64,000 bases of DNA from Verticillium longisporum. Taxonomy: Eukaryota; Ascomycota; Sordariomycetes; Glomerellales; Plectosphaerellaceae. The DNA lies in NCBI GenBank assembly GCA_019188255.1, contig JAETXT010000002.1, positions 806,001 through 870,000 of the forward strand, written 5' to 3'. Below the pieces are notes generated by a model, which was not told where the DNA came from, ran no database searches, and was given only the letters and a program-made list of their open reading frames with translations. Numbering within the stretch: position 1 is the first letter of the stretch; each line of letters begins with the position of its first letter. This document shows positions 1 through 11,765 of the stretch, in pieces. A program made the translations under genes and the position numbers.

Positions 1-1
1 C

Positions 2-76
2 GACGACGACCCCTTCGCGGACAAGAACGCCGTTGCCACACCCGCTCTCGAGAGGGGACAGCCGTCGTGGTCGTAG
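2..76 (+). CDS. 3' end of an unidentified gene, cut by the window edge
   Basis: The second reading frame is open from the window start to a TAG at 74-76 and encodes 24 residues, starting DDDPFADKNAVATPALERG and ending in PSWS. Acidic, Pro-containing tails like this are common at the C-terminus of fungal membrane or trafficking proteins, but I cannot assign a family. The only support is an open frame with coding-like composition followed by non-coding sequence. Its strand makes it convergent with the KAR2 gene. Confidence 0.45.
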   Translation, partial: DDDPFADKNAVATPALERGQPSWS

Positions 77-1079
77 GCTGCAAGGCATACCACAGGGACG
101 ATGAACCTGGACATTGGGGACCAGACCTGGAGCAAATGGCAGCATGATATGCGTTGGGGAAACGGGGAGGGGGAAGATGCGCACTTATTACCAAGATTTG
201 TTGTTTTTCATTGTTTAATCCTTTGTCGACGGTGGGGGAGAGCGAGATTCGCAGTTATCGATTTGATTTGAATTCCACCACGCAAGGCGGAGGAAAGCGA
301 GCAGAGACAATGGGTGCGGCGATTGTGTAAGGGGCGTAGGTACGCTGATAATCATAGGCTGTTCTGCCAACGTACCACAAGAGTGGACATCAGTAGTGTG
401 GTCGAGGCTAATGCAGCACGACGCATGCTCGACTGAATGACCACATCATGTTTATCCCCGCGAGGGAGTGACAGATTAAGCCGCACTCCAAATCCGCCAA
501 ACACAGGTATCATCCAGACAGACCCCTAACTTCGGAATCCTCTCAACACCTCGCATCTCAGTTAAATGCTCATAAGTTCTACCTACTAGATAATCGGCGA
601 TACATTTAAGGACAAATCTACCCTTAAGAGTTTTGAGCCGATGTAAAGTATAGTATAGCGGTTCAAAGTGAGCTCACCTGTTAGGAGTGTGGCTTTTTTC
701 GGCACCCCCTTGCCCCGCCACTGGCAACGGACATTCAATGCAGTGAAGTACTAGGCATGGTAGGATTATTCTAGGCACATGTTCCCAGAAGTCATGTCAC
801 CACAAGTCACCAAGGTTTGTTTTCAACGGCTCAGATTTCACTAATGTCATGTTCCCGTAGTCTACATGCCAGGCGGAGGGCGCGTCGTCCTCTCCGCCAA
901 TGCTGCCTGCGCCGATTAACCTGCCCAACACCAGGGGTTTTAAATCAGAAAGACACGGCGGGCGGCGCTTGCGCGCGCGGTGAGAAGCTCCTCCCAGCGT
1001 CATGCATGATTCTCGTTCTTTTTTGTGCTTTGAACTGTTATCAACAACAACAAACTCCCAGAAGCTAGCTAGTAGGAAT
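77..1079. other. intergenic, convergent 3' ends
   Basis: About 1 kb between the stop of the left-edge gene and the stop of KAR2 on the other strand, so it should hold two 3' UTRs and polyadenylation regions. Short open frames here (for example 817-1068) have no coding character. I see no RNA gene or repeat. Confidence 0.6.
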
Positions 1080-2568
1080 TTAGAGCTCGTCGTGGGACGC
1101 GGGCTCATCAGCCTCGCCACCGGCGCCACCAGCACCCTGGTACATCTTGGAGGTGATGGGGTAGGCGACGTTGGACAGCTTCTCCTTCTGCTCCTCGAAG
1201 TCCTCGGCGGTGGCCTCGGCGCCGTTCTCCTCGAGCCAGTCGGTGGTCTCCTTGACAGCCTCAAGAATCTGAAAGAATAGTCAGTTATGTGCTCATGGGT
1301 CCAAATACATTGGGGAATACTCACAGCCTCCTTCTCCTCGTCATCGATCTTGCCGCCGAGACCCTCGTCATCGTTGACCTGGTTCTTCAGGGAGAAGGCG
1401 TAGTTCTCAAGACCGTTGCGAGCCTCAATGCGCTCGCGGGTAGCCTTGTCCTCCTCGGCGTACTTCTCAGCCTCGGCAACCATGCGGTCAATCTCCTCCT
1501 GAGTGAGACGGCCCTTGTCGTTGGTGATGGTGATGCTCTCGCCCTTGCCGGTGGCCTTGTCGTGGGCGGAGACCTTGAGGATACCGTTGGCGTCGAGCTC
1601 GAAGGAGACCTCGATCTGGGGAACACCGCGGGGAGCGGGAGGGATGCTGGTGAGCTCGAACTTGCCGAGGATGTTGTTGTCCTTGGTCATGGAACGCTCA
1701 CCCTCGAAGACCTGGATGAGAACCACGGGCTGGTTGTCGGCAGCCGTGGAGAAGATCTGGGACTTGCGGGTGGGGATGGGAGTGTTACGGTTGATGAGCT
1801 TGGTCATGACACCGCCAGTGGTCTCAATACCGAGAGTGAGGGGTTGACGTCCATGAGAACGATGTCCTCAGTGCCCTCCTCGCCAGACAGAACACCAGCC
1901 TGGACGGCGGCGCCGAAGGCGACAGCCTCGTCGGGGTTGATACCCTTGGAAGCCTTCTTGCCGTTGAAGTACTCCTCAATGAGGGAGACAACCTTGGGGA
2001 TACGAGTGGAACCACCGACGAGAACGATGTCGTCAACCTCGCTCTTCTCGACCTTGGCGTCCTTGAGCACCTGCTCGACGGGCTTGAGGGTCTTCTTGAA
2101 GAGGTCGTTGTTGAGCTCTTCGAACTTGGCGCGGGTCAGAGTCTCAGAGAAGTCGTTGCCGTTGTGGAAGGCCTCGATCTCAATACGGGTGGACATCTGG
2201 GAAGAGAGGGTACGCTTGGCCTTCTCGGCCTCACGCTTGAGCTTGCCCATGGCCTTGGCGTCCTTGGTGATGTCGACGTCGTTCTTCTTGTTGTAGAGCT
2301 TGGCGAAGTGGTTGATGACACGCTGGTCGAAATCCTCACCACCAAGGTGGGTGTCACCGGCGGTGGCAAGCACCTCGAAGACGCCCTGGTCAATGGACAG
2401 GAGAGAGACATCGAAGGTACCACCACCGAGATCGTAGACAATGATCTGGCGCTCGCCGTCGAGCTTGTCAAGGCCGTAGGCGATGGCGGCGGCGGTGGGC
2501 TCGTTGACGATACGGAGGACGTAAAGGCCGGCAATGACACCAGCATCCTTGGTGGCCTGGCGCTGGTT

Positions 2569-2603
<35 letters not shown>

Positions 2604-3258
2604 GAGTGACCTTCTTGCCGAGGTAGGCCTCAGCGGTGTCCTTCATCTTGCCAAGAATCATGGCGGAGATCTCCTCGGGAGTGAAGCTCTTGTCCTCGCC
2701 GTTGACGGAGACCTGGATGGAAGGCTTCTCGTTCTTGGGAACAACCTTGTAGGGGAAGTGCTTGAGATCGGCCTGGACGTTCTTGTCGCTGAACTTGGAT
2801 CCGATCATACGCCTAGAGACTTGGTCAGCACGACATGTCGTTGTGAGCAAACAGAAGCGGTTGGCTAGTAGCTTACTTGACATCGAAGATCGTGTTGTAA
2901 GGGTTAGCGGCGGCCTGGTTCTTGGCGGCGTCACCGACGAGACGCTCGCCATCCTCGGTGAAAGCGACGTAAGAGGGAGTGATACGGTTTCCTGTTGGCG
3001 AGCGGGTCAGCAAGCTTGTCGCGATTTCGTGAGAGGCCAGGTGTTCGTACCTTGGTCGTTGACAAAGATCTCAACCTTGCCCTTCTGGAGGGCAGCGACA
3101 CAAGAGTAGGTGGTTCCAAGATCGATACCAATGACGGTACCGTAGTTCTCAGGCTCCTCAGCGTGCACAGTCTGGACAAGGGCCAGAGGCGCGAAGAGAA
3201 GACAGATCCAGGCCAACAGGCCGAAGCCCATGGCCATCGAGTTGCGAGACCTCGACAT
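1080..3258 (-). CDS. KAR2: ER-lumenal Hsp70 chaperone BiP/Kar2 (one-base frameshift in this sequence)
   Basis: Four exons: 3258-3051, 2991-2877, 2812-1325 and 1268-1080, with GT-AG introns of 59, 64 and 56 bp. The product is the ER Hsp70 that imports, folds and retains secretory proteins and restrains the unfolded-protein response. Visible features are an N-terminal signal peptide (hydrophobic core about residues 10-32), the nucleotide-binding signature [10 protein letters not shown] near residue 45, the second Hsp70 signature [12 protein letters not shown], the peptide-binding domain and the C-terminal HDEL retention signal immediately before TAA. Oddity: after VLMDVNP the frame breaks at a run of four G (1840-1843, plus strand), where five would keep the canonical Hsp70 linker in frame. 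Spliced length is 2,000 nt, and one added base gives exactly 666 codons plus a stop. The gene is therefore either a pseudogene or, much more likely for an essential chaperone, the sequence lacks a base there. Confidence 0.96.
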
Positions 3259-4448
3259 GTTTGTGTGAAGTGGTTTGGATCGCGCTCTTATCCAGGGTAT
3301 CGCGCAGCAAAGGGAAATATAAAGGAAGAAAGAAGTGTTAGGAACGCAGCGAGGGGGATTCTACCTCCAGCCGGTTATGATGCCGTGGGTTATTGGGAGG
3401 GAAGGGGAGTTGGGTTGAAGAATCGGAGAGGTGAAGGGCAGAGGGAAGAATGGAAACCTTTATGAAGTGAGCTTCCCCAAAAGAAGGCGTCAGAAAGTCA
3501 AGCTGTCCATTGCACAAAAAGGCCAGATTTCAGCAAGAGCGCCACAGTTGGCAGGGGTTCAAGTGGTTATCGCCATTGTGACCGCTTATCGCGCACGTGT
3601 CTATGCACTGTGAGTACATCGTTCACCGCCCTGGATCTGCACCTTGAGAGCAAGAACCTACAGTGCGAATGATATGATCAGCCACGCACGAGCCACCGGC
3701 GGACTGACAAGAACCTTAGCGCCTCCACCCTTGGCGCTATGGGCAAACTCCGTGGGGACACGATGCAGGATCCAGGGCATGGAGTATTCCAGACATTTCG
3801 ATGAGCTCAGCGGTCAAGGAATTAGGCGTTCCATACTATTCTATCTTCCAGGTTGGCCACCACAGTGACTCACGAGGCTGTCACATCTCTGACCTGCTGG
3901 CGATGCCTTCCTCCGCCTGGCATTCTTTACCTTTACCGCTGCCACATGACATCGTGGCCTTTTTTACCCCCCTGCCCCTAGACCCTGGTGATGCGGGGCT
4001 CTGGCACTTGAGCTCTGGCCCAATCTGGCTGCGGGGTGTAGGAACGGATGGCTGTCTCCGAAAGCGACGTGATTTCTCATCAACGACGACTCGTCTTATG
4101 CGTAAAGAAAGCCTCCGTGGCCAGAAGCTCGAATTGCTTTGCAACAAGCGCTACGCAGAATATCGGGTTAAAGACACGTTGACGCTTCAGACTGCCCTGT
4201 CGAGCGGGAGGCTGCCCATCAGCCAGCCGGCTCAGGAACCAACACGGGAGTTGCCTGCATGTTCCCTCGATTCCTCATTTGGGATGGTTTCTATTGGTCG
4301 AAACACGACTAAAAATGCAGTGCCCATCATGCCCTCATGCGGCACCCCCCAACCTCCAGCAATACCCCCGAAACATGCCAGCCTCCCATTCGCTTCCTTT
4401 CGATGCATCATGACTTCGTTTCCTGCGTATTTTGGCAAGTCTCACCAG
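3259..4448. other. intergenic: KAR2 promoter and HBS1 3' region
   Basis: About 1.2 kb between two genes read on the minus strand. The KAR2-proximal part has a TATA-like A/T block around 3315-3323, about 60 bp before the KAR2 ATG, and a CCAAT plus CCACG pair at 3384-3396. The distal part contains open frames (for example 3801-4457) without recognisable products. Confidence 0.5.
3384..3396 (-). promoter_or_regulatory. CCAAT-N3-CCACG, ER-stress-element-like pair
   Basis: On the KAR2 coding strand CCAAT is followed after three bases by CCACG, about 125-140 bp upstream of the start codon. The animal ER stress element is CCAAT-N9-CCACG and ERSE-II has a one-base gap, so the parts are right but the spacing is not standard. 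CCAAT alone would be an ordinary HAP-complex site. A role in stress induction is inference. Confidence 0.3.
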
Positions 4449-7035
4449 CTACTCTAGAAGACCGGCTGCCACGGTTTCGCCGCCCATTCGCAACACGACT
4501 CTTTGCCCAGCTTCCAGAGGCACCTTTGACTCCAGCTTGACCACGATGCGTGCAACCTTGGCAGGCGCCACAACCTTGGGGTTCTTCTTCTCCGTTGCGC
4601 CCGTAGTCTTGTTGAGCACCGCCGGGATCGACTGAATTCTGCCGGCGGCATGTAGTCGACCTCGATGGACGTCGACAGGCATGGGCATCAAGTGCTCAAA
4701 GGCGAGCACTTTCATGGTCAACAAGTCGCTGGTCTCGATTGGTTCCGCTTTGCTGCTGATGATGTCGCCCACCCGAATATGAATGGGATCGATGCCGTAG
4801 ACACCCAAGGACACGTTCTGTCCAGCAACCGCCCAATCCTGAATCTCAGTATCGACCTCGATAGAACGAATGCTGGCCGGTTCTCCACTAGGCTGCACCA
4901 CAATGCTCTCGCCCGTCTGCACAGTTCCAGATTCGATGCGACCCGATATTGTCAACTGGCTCTGGTGAGATTTGAAAATCTCCGAGATGGACATTCTGAA
5001 TGGCTTTTCCAGAGCCCGGGCCAGTGGTTCGGAATCCTCGAGGGCCTGAATCAGTGTTTCGCCCTTGTACCAAGACAACGCGGGGTCCTCGGATTTGACC
5101 GCCAAGTTATCGCCGTTGAGTCCAGAAATGGGAACGAAAGTGACGTTCTTCAGCAGGAAGCCGTTGCCCTTCATGAAGCCGGTGACTTGCTCAGAAATCT
5201 CGTTGAACCGCTCCTCAGACCACCCAACCATGTCCAGCTTGTTGACGGCGACAATGACACGTTGGACGCCAAGGCTCCTCAATAGTAATGCGTGCTCCCT
5301 TGTCTGGCCCTTCAAGCCTTTCTCGAAAGCTCCAGTATTGGCATCGATGACGAGGACGGCAAAGTCAGCTTGACTGGCTCCGGCAATCATATTAGGAACG
5401 AAATCCCTGTGACCGGGGGCGTCAAGGATCGTGAACTGAGTTTTGTCGGTCTCGAACTGGTTGGTGGCAATGTCGATGGTCACGCCACGTTCACGTTCCT
5501 CCTCTCGCTGATCCATGACCCAGGCGAGCGCAAATGATGACTTGCCCAGTTTCTCTGCTTGGCGCCTATATCTGTCGATCAAGTGCTGTTCAACAAACTT
5601 GAGCTCTAGCAATAGCCGCCCCATGAGCGTACTCTTGCCTGCATCGACATGGCCTGGAGCTGTCAGCAAAGCTCAGTAGACTCGGGAAAGCTTTTACGCA
5701 CCAACTACAACAAAACTTGCGCTGCGTTTGCTCTTGCTGTTCTCGAACTCTTGAAGCACATTGATCTTCTTGCTCTTCGGGGGTGGAGCATCGTCCAGTG
5801 AGAGATCCTTGGCAGCTTCTGTCGGCGGCCCTCCGTTGGACTTGGGGGCTTTCTTGGCGGCGGTGGCGCTCTTTGCAGCAGCAGCGTCAAACCGGTTGCC
5901 CGCTACGGAGGAAATCAGAGTCAGCGCCTCAGTGATTCTTCGCGAATCGCGAACCTTTGGCCTGCGCCGCGAGCACTATGTCATCGGGGCTGGGCTGGTC
6001 AAACGCTGCAGAGTTGAACAAGGGGGATGACTTGTAGGGGAGGTTGAAAGTATCAGTTGAGGGGTCGGCAGAACCAGCAGACAAGCCACAGAGTACGTGA
6101 GCAAAGGCGGACGGCCGGGACGTTGACGTGACTGCTTGTTCCTCTGCTGGCGCAGGGTCTGATGACTGTCCATTCTGGGCTTCGTCCGCTTCCATGGCGG
6201 CGGGTGGGGACGGTCCTGATGGAATTGGAAGGGGCTGTGCTGCGGGCAATGCCTTGGCGCCCGAGTTGGCGCTCACCAGCTTCTGACGTTTCGCTAGAAT
6301 ACTTGAGCCGGGTTTGACGTTCTCTGAATAGGTTTGCTCGTTGATGTTGAGCTCGGCTAACCGTTTCTGTGTCCGTTCCTCCGGCTCCTCGGGCTTCTTC
6401 ACGGCTTCGCTCTTCTTCTTACGGGCCGCGGCAAGCGCTTGGAGTTTGGAGACCTTCGGCCCTTCGCCACCACCCAGAAGCCCGCCCACGGGCAAGACGG
6501 GAGGAACCATGATGGCTTGCCGGTGTTTTGGCACATTCATCCAGGGCATGTCTTCGAAATACCAGGACGGAGGCGGCCACGGGGTGGTTGGAGGAATTCC
6601 ATAGGAGGAGGCCATGCCGAAGTTGCCAACGTCACTTTGCATCTGCTGTCTTGTCCTGCCGGCTACCGAACGCTCAACTTCTGCACTTCCTGGTCCCTGT
6701 TTCCAACTTGACGCGAAGAATGAAATGAGCGACTTACCCTCCTTCGGCTTCTTGGGCTCAGACTTGGGAGTTGGGGGCGTGATGTATTTCTTCAACAGGT
6801 AGTCGACCGTCTTCTCAATGTCGTAATAGTAGTACCACAGGGCGTCGTGTATTTTCTGGGTCGTCAGAGACCCAGCGGCACTTCCCAGAGTCTCACGGAC
6901 CTGCTCAGCCCCTTTGGCTAACGCATCGCGATCCTCAGGGGTAAGCTGATCCGCGCCGAGCTCACCATCATCTGCATCGTACTCGTCGAGAACTTCTTCA
7001 TAGTCCAAGTTACGGACGGCCTGGTGGCGCGACAT
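4449..7035 (-). CDS. HBS1: Hbs1, ribosome-rescue translational GTPase
   Basis: Four exons: 7035-6738, 6662-5955, 5902-5702 and 5659-4449, giving 805 aa. Hbs1 is the eRF3/EF-1A-like GTPase that with Dom34/Pelota dissociates stalled ribosomes in no-go and non-stop mRNA decay. Order of parts: an N-terminal Hbs1-type helical domain (YEEVLDEYDADD, then DALWYYYYDIEKTVDYLLKKYI); a low-complexity linker including EDMPWMNVP; a G domain with G1 GHVDAGKST, G3 DAPGHRDF and G4 NKLDM; and two EF-Tu-like beta-barrels ending at a TAG at 4449-4451. The N-terminal domain separates it from EF-1A itself. The 75 bp first intron is frame-preserving and was placed by its gtaagt donor and by phase. The second intron's donor (gttcgc) is weak, so that junction is least certain. 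It shares an 833 bp divergent promoter region with CCT5. Confidence 0.9.
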
Positions 7036-7868
7036 CTTGAAAAAGACGTCTCAGCGTCAAAGAACGGATGGGGGAGAGGGGTTCGAGCTGCAATGCAAGA
7101 AGCTGTGGGAGGACTATCGAGTGACGTCGAAGTGGCTTCAGACGAAAGCTTGGCTGTGGCTCGAGCTGAAGCACTGGCAGATAGATGTATGGAGGAATGG
7201 AGTGAAGATGTTCAAACAACAGAGTTATTCGAATCCTAAAAGGGTAGAAGGTGATGATGACTAGTCGCGCTTGTGCTCGTGAGGTGAGGATGGTGTATGT
7301 AGCCCGACTTTTGATCTGGTCGTCATTGGCGGGGCAGCAGTGCTCGGTGGCGGGGTACACACACAAGAACAGGGCAGTTTGGAGCCCAAAGCCCGCCCTC
7401 GTCTGGGCCAGACTAGGCAGGCGGTGAGAGTCTTCCTACCATCACCCTCTACACCGACGTGAGAGCATCATAGAGGTTGTATCTGTGGGCAACACAGTCA
7501 AATACAAGACTGGCGAAGAGGTATGAAGCCAGTGAGTCTATACAGCAACAAAACCGAATCCACGGTCAATTTGGTAGATGCAAGCGACCGAAGCATTCAG
7601 TCAGTCGTGTTCAGAGAGGTACCTTTACCCTGGATTCAATTTGCGGGGCACCCGGCACGGCCCACCACTTGCACGTGACGTGGGATTTGGGGGAGCCTGG
7701 AAGCAGACAGCAGCGCTCCGAAATTCAGAAATTTTGGCCTGGGCGACGTGCAAGCTGGAGCTCACTAATCTCGACTTCAGTCCACGATACCCGCTACCTC
7801 CTACAACGTCGCCCGATACCCCTCAACAAACCCTGGTAGAGCTTCTGTAACCGAAAAAAGCTCCCAAC
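7036..7868. promoter_or_regulatory. divergent promoter region HBS1 / CCT5
   Basis: 833 bp between the start codons of two genes transcribed away from each other, both serving protein synthesis and quality control. Shared regulation is possible but no specific factor site is convincing. Short open frames in it have no recognisable product. Confidence 0.5.
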
Positions 7869-9793
7869 ATGGCGATGAGTGAGTAGTTGCTATCCTCTAC
7901 TGTCCAGTCATTTGCTAACTTACGTCCTAGACCTGGATATGAGCAATGGTATGCGCTGCCTGATTGTCGACCCCTGAGCCTACACCGACCCCTCCCCCAC
8001 GAACCAACAACTGACCGGTTTGCACAGCGGCGGTGATGAAGGATGAGCAGGGCCGCCCCTTCATCGTTGTCCGAGAGTATGTCCGGCACATGCCATCCCC
8101 TGCCTTTCAGTAGCGGTCCCCCCCCTTGTCCCCCTTCCGCTGACCCCTCCCGAACAGCCAGGGCAAGAAGAAGCGTCAGTACGGCAACGAGGCCGTCAAG
8201 AACCACATCCTCGCCGCTCGGACGGTCGCCGACATCGTCAAGAGCTCCCTCGGTCCCCGCGGCCTCGACAAGATCCTCATCTCCCCCGACGGCGACATCA
8301 CAGTCACGAACGATGGTGCGACGATCCTGCAACAGATGGAAATCTCCAACCACGTCGCCAAGCTTCTGGTCGAGCTTTCCAAGTCACAAGACGACGAGAT
8401 TGGTGACGGAACGACCGGTGTCGTTGTCCTGGCCGGTGCCCTGCTCGAGCAGGCCGCCGAGCTGATCGACAAGGGCATCCACCCCATCCGCATTGCCGAC
8501 GGCTACGACCAGGCCTGCGACATTGCCGTCGCCGAGCTTGACAACATTTCCGACAGGATCGAGTTCAGCAAGGAGGACACAGAGAACCTGGTCAAGGTGG
8601 CGCGCACAAGTCTGGGCAGCAAGATTGTCTCCAAGTCACACGACCAGTTTGCCAACATTGCCGTCGACGCCGTGCTGTCCGTTGCGGATCTCGAGCGCAA
8701 GGACGTCGACTTTGAGCTGATCAAGGTCGACGGCAAGGTCGGCGGCGCGCTGGAGGACTCTGTCCTCGTCAAGGGCGTCATCATCGACAAGGATTTCTCC
8801 CACCCCCAGATGCCTTCCGAGGTCAAGGACGCCAAGATCGCCATCCTGACCTGCGCCTTTGAGCCGCCCAAGCCCAAGACCAAGCACAAGCTCGACATTA
8901 CGTCCGTCGAGGAGTTCAAGAAGCTGCAAAACTACGAGCGCGAGAAGTTCATCGAGATGATCCAGCAGATCAAGGACACGGGCGCCAACCTGGCCATCTG
9001 CCAGTGGGGCTTTGACGACGAGGCGAACCATCTCCTGCTCCAGAACAAGCTGCCCGCCGTGAGGTGGGTCGGCGGACCCGAGATTGAGCTGGTGGCGATT
9101 GCGACGAACGGCCGGATAGTGCCGCGATTCGAGGACCTGAAGGCGGAGAAGCTGGGACGTGCCGGCATTGTCAGAGAAATGTCGTTCGGCACGACGAGGG
9201 AAAAGATGCTCGTCATTGAGGAGTGCGCCAACACACGAGCGGTGACGGTCTTTGTCAGGGGCAGCAACAAAATGGTCAGTTTGGAACGAGGAGCAGAGAA
9301 CAGGGGGGCAGGCAGAGGCTAACAGCAACAGATCATCGACGAGGCCAAGCGGTCACTACACGACGCCCTCTGCGTCGTCCGCAACCTGGTGCGCGACAAC
9401 CGCGTCGTCTACGGCGGGGGCGCGGCCGAGATTGCCTGCTCGCTGGCGGTCGAGGACGCGGCCGTCAAGACGCCCGGTCTGGAGCAGTACGCCATGCGCG
9501 CCTTCTCCGAGGCCCTCGACGCCGTGCCGATGGCGCTGGCGCAGAACTCTGGCCTCAACCCCATCTCGACGCTGGCCGAGATCAAGAGCCAGCAGGCCAA
9601 GGCCGGCCCCAGCGACCGCGGCAAGCTCGGTGTTGACTGCATGGGTCGCGGCAACAACAACATGAAGGACGCCTTTGTCATCGACCCCCTGATCGGCAAG
9701 AAGCAACAGCTCCAGCTGGCGACACAGCTGTGCCGCATGGTGCTCAAGGTCAACAACGTCATTGTGTCTGGATCTGGCGAGGAGGACTTCTAA
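7869..9793 (+). CDS. CCT5: T-complex chaperonin subunit epsilon (CCT5)
   Basis: Five exons: 7869-7878, 7931-7948, 8028-8076, 8158-9274 and 9332-9793, giving 551 aa, the normal size for a CCT subunit. It is one of eight subunits of the cytosolic TRiC chaperonin that folds actin, tubulin and WD proteins. The ATPase motifs NDGATIL and [15 protein letters not shown] are present. The N-terminal pieces ([26 protein letters not shown]) were recovered only by joining two coding microexons of 10 and 18 nt. All junctions are GT-AG and keep frame to a TAA at 9791-9793. The epsilon assignment rests on the [16 protein letters not shown] segment and on [12 protein letters not shown]. Confidence 0.95.
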
Positions 9794-10183
9794 ATCAAAA
9801 AAGGCGGCTGGTTTGTTTCGAGCGGACGGGGTGCACGGGATTATACCAACCTTTGTATTATGCCGATAGAAGCTCGGTCTGAGGCCGGGATAGACTCCTG
9901 CACATCAATGCACATGACAACATGACATGAAGTTGAACGGAAGTTTTATGGATTGAGGTTCGGCCCGTGTGGCCGTCACGGGATGTCCCTAGGGTCCGAA
10001 CTTGAGAGTGTGATGCAGAGATACAATGCGAAGAACACGCGAAACAAATCCTAATGCTGTCTAGGGCGTCTAATGTATCTTCGTCTATCACACCGCGTGA
10101 AAAGCTTCTCTTCTGACTTCAATGTTATCTCGAGCCCAGTATCGTCCCATCATCCAACTCATCATACAAAAAGCACGAAAGAC
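9794..10183. other. intergenic, convergent 3' ends
   Basis: 390 bp between the CCT5 stop and the histidine-phosphatase stop on the opposite strand. It should contain both 3' UTRs. Nothing else is seen. Confidence 0.55.
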
Positions 10184-11076
10184 CTAGTACTGGTGCTTCA
10201 GCAGGGGCCCGAACTCGCGGTAAAATGTCTGCCTCAGCTCCTCGAGCTGCTCGCCCGTAGGCCTGGCCTCCTTGCTCCTCCTGGTCCAGCTCTCATCCGT
10301 CTCGCGGAGCAGCGCAGCAGGGTCCTCGCCCGCAGGGTCCACAAACTGGTACGAGCGGAACTCGCAGTTTTCCCACGCCGTAGCTGCAGACATTAGTCAG
10401 CGATCACTCTCCGAGGTGAAAGGCAAGTTGAAGAGAAAAGGCTAGAAAGATGGCTAAAAAAAAAAGGAAAAAGAAAGGGCAACGCCGGAACAGACAAGCA
10501 AAACATACCTCTCGGCGCTTCAATGCCGTGAAAGTCAGTGGTCAGAAAATGCAGGAACGCGCCGTGCGACACGGCAGCAATGTGGACGTCCTCCTTGCCG
10601 CTCTCGCGCGCCAGGTCCCGCAGTAAGAGGCGCGCCTTGGTCGCGCGCGCCTCGAGCTTGTCGAGGGTGGGCTCCCACGGCGACGACGCGCTCTCCTTGT
10701 CGTTCGAGCCGGCGGGGACGCGCGAGAAGTCGGCCTTGGCGCCAAACTCGGGCGCCACGACGGCCACGTCGGTGCCTGTGTCGCAGGGCGAGTTGCTGAC
10801 CTCCTGCAGCTCGGGGATGGCGATGACCGGGAGCAGGGCCGCCGGCTTGAGGTCCTCGGGGGTGGGGCCGAAGGAGTTGAGGCAGGTGTGGAGGGTGCGG
10901 CGCATGGGCGAGGCGACGAGGTGGGTGAGGGAGGCGTGGGCAGGGAAGGTCGCGCGGACGTTGGCGCACTGCTTGAGGCCGAGGTCTGTGAGGAGGGGGT
11001 CTGGCAGGGCTTCGTTCTCGACAGAGAGGTTGTGGAAGCCCTGGGCGTGGCGGACGAGGTGGATCGTGTCAGGCAT
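10184..11076 (-). CDS. histidine phosphatase (phosphoglycerate-mutase-like) family protein
   Basis: Two exons, 11076-10509 and 10383-10184, joined by a 125 bp GT-AG intron, giving 255 aa. The protein opens with the catalytic signature HLVRHAQGFHN (nucleophile His about residue 10), continues with the family's Asp/Gly-rich DPLLTDLGLKQC and SPMRRTLHTC blocks, and has the second catalytic His in AVSHGAFLHF (about residue 171). This is the cofactor-dependent PGM/acid-phosphatase fold; fungal members of this short cytosolic type are mostly uncharacterised phosphatases. The glycolytic enzyme itself is unlikely because its RHGESxWN motif is absent. The ATG at 11076 was chosen because homology starts there, although the frame is open far upstream to 11469. 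Confidence 0.85.
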
Positions 11077-11765
11077 TTGAATGTGTTTGGCGAGTGAGGC
11101 GAGTGGTGAAAGCAGCGGGGGTGAGCAGTCGAGTATGTGAAGAGATTCAGTGGCCTGGCTGACAGGTGTTCGTCGAAGAAATCTGTGAGAAGTGTGACGA
11201 TGAAAATCAGTGAGATCTGCACCTGTCCAAGACAAATAAATGCAGGCCAACGAAGTAACGGTGACGATGACTACAACGACGTCAGGTACCGCCTCGAAGC
11301 AGCTCCAAACAGCTCCACAAGGTTCCAAGGTCCTGCCAGCGCCCTTTTCCTCCTCCAGTGGATGACTCAAATCACGTCCGGACCGGAGCTCCACTTGGCT
11401 CGTACTCTGGGTCCGAAAAGGCCGACTTGCCGGTGATCGGTATCCTTTCGCTCGGTGTCGCAGCAGCATACGCCGTCCGAGCCCTATGGCTGCCGTGGGG
11501 GCGCCGCCAGTCAGGGTGCGTGGCGGCTTCGCTGTCCGTCATTGGCCCACGCCCAGACTGCCTGCCTTGGATTGCACTTGCACATCTTGATCGTGAAGAA
11601 GACCTCACAGATGCCCAGGTGTCTCGACGATCTGTTGCTGTTGCCTTTGGATATTACAATGAATGGCAACTGGGTTTCGCAAGCCAGCAGAAAAACCCCG
11701 GGAGAAACAAGCGCACCCCAAACTTCCCATTCAAAAGCAGCGTACCACAAACAGCCAACATGTCT
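11077..11765. other. intergenic: histidine-phosphatase promoter and 3' region of next gene
   Basis: About 690 bp between two minus-strand genes. The phosphatase frame stays open upstream without any conserved residue, so I treat it as leader or promoter. No repeats or RNA genes are seen. Confidence 0.45.

Noticed and set aside
1289..2296. 335-codon frame antisense to KAR2
   Set aside because: Mirror of the highly codon-biased BiP exon; the Leu/Val/Gly-rich product is typical of antisense shadows and the sense strand is clearly BiP.
3801..4457. 218-codon frame between KAR2 and HBS1
   Set aside because: No recognisable domain, and it overlaps the 3' end of HBS1.
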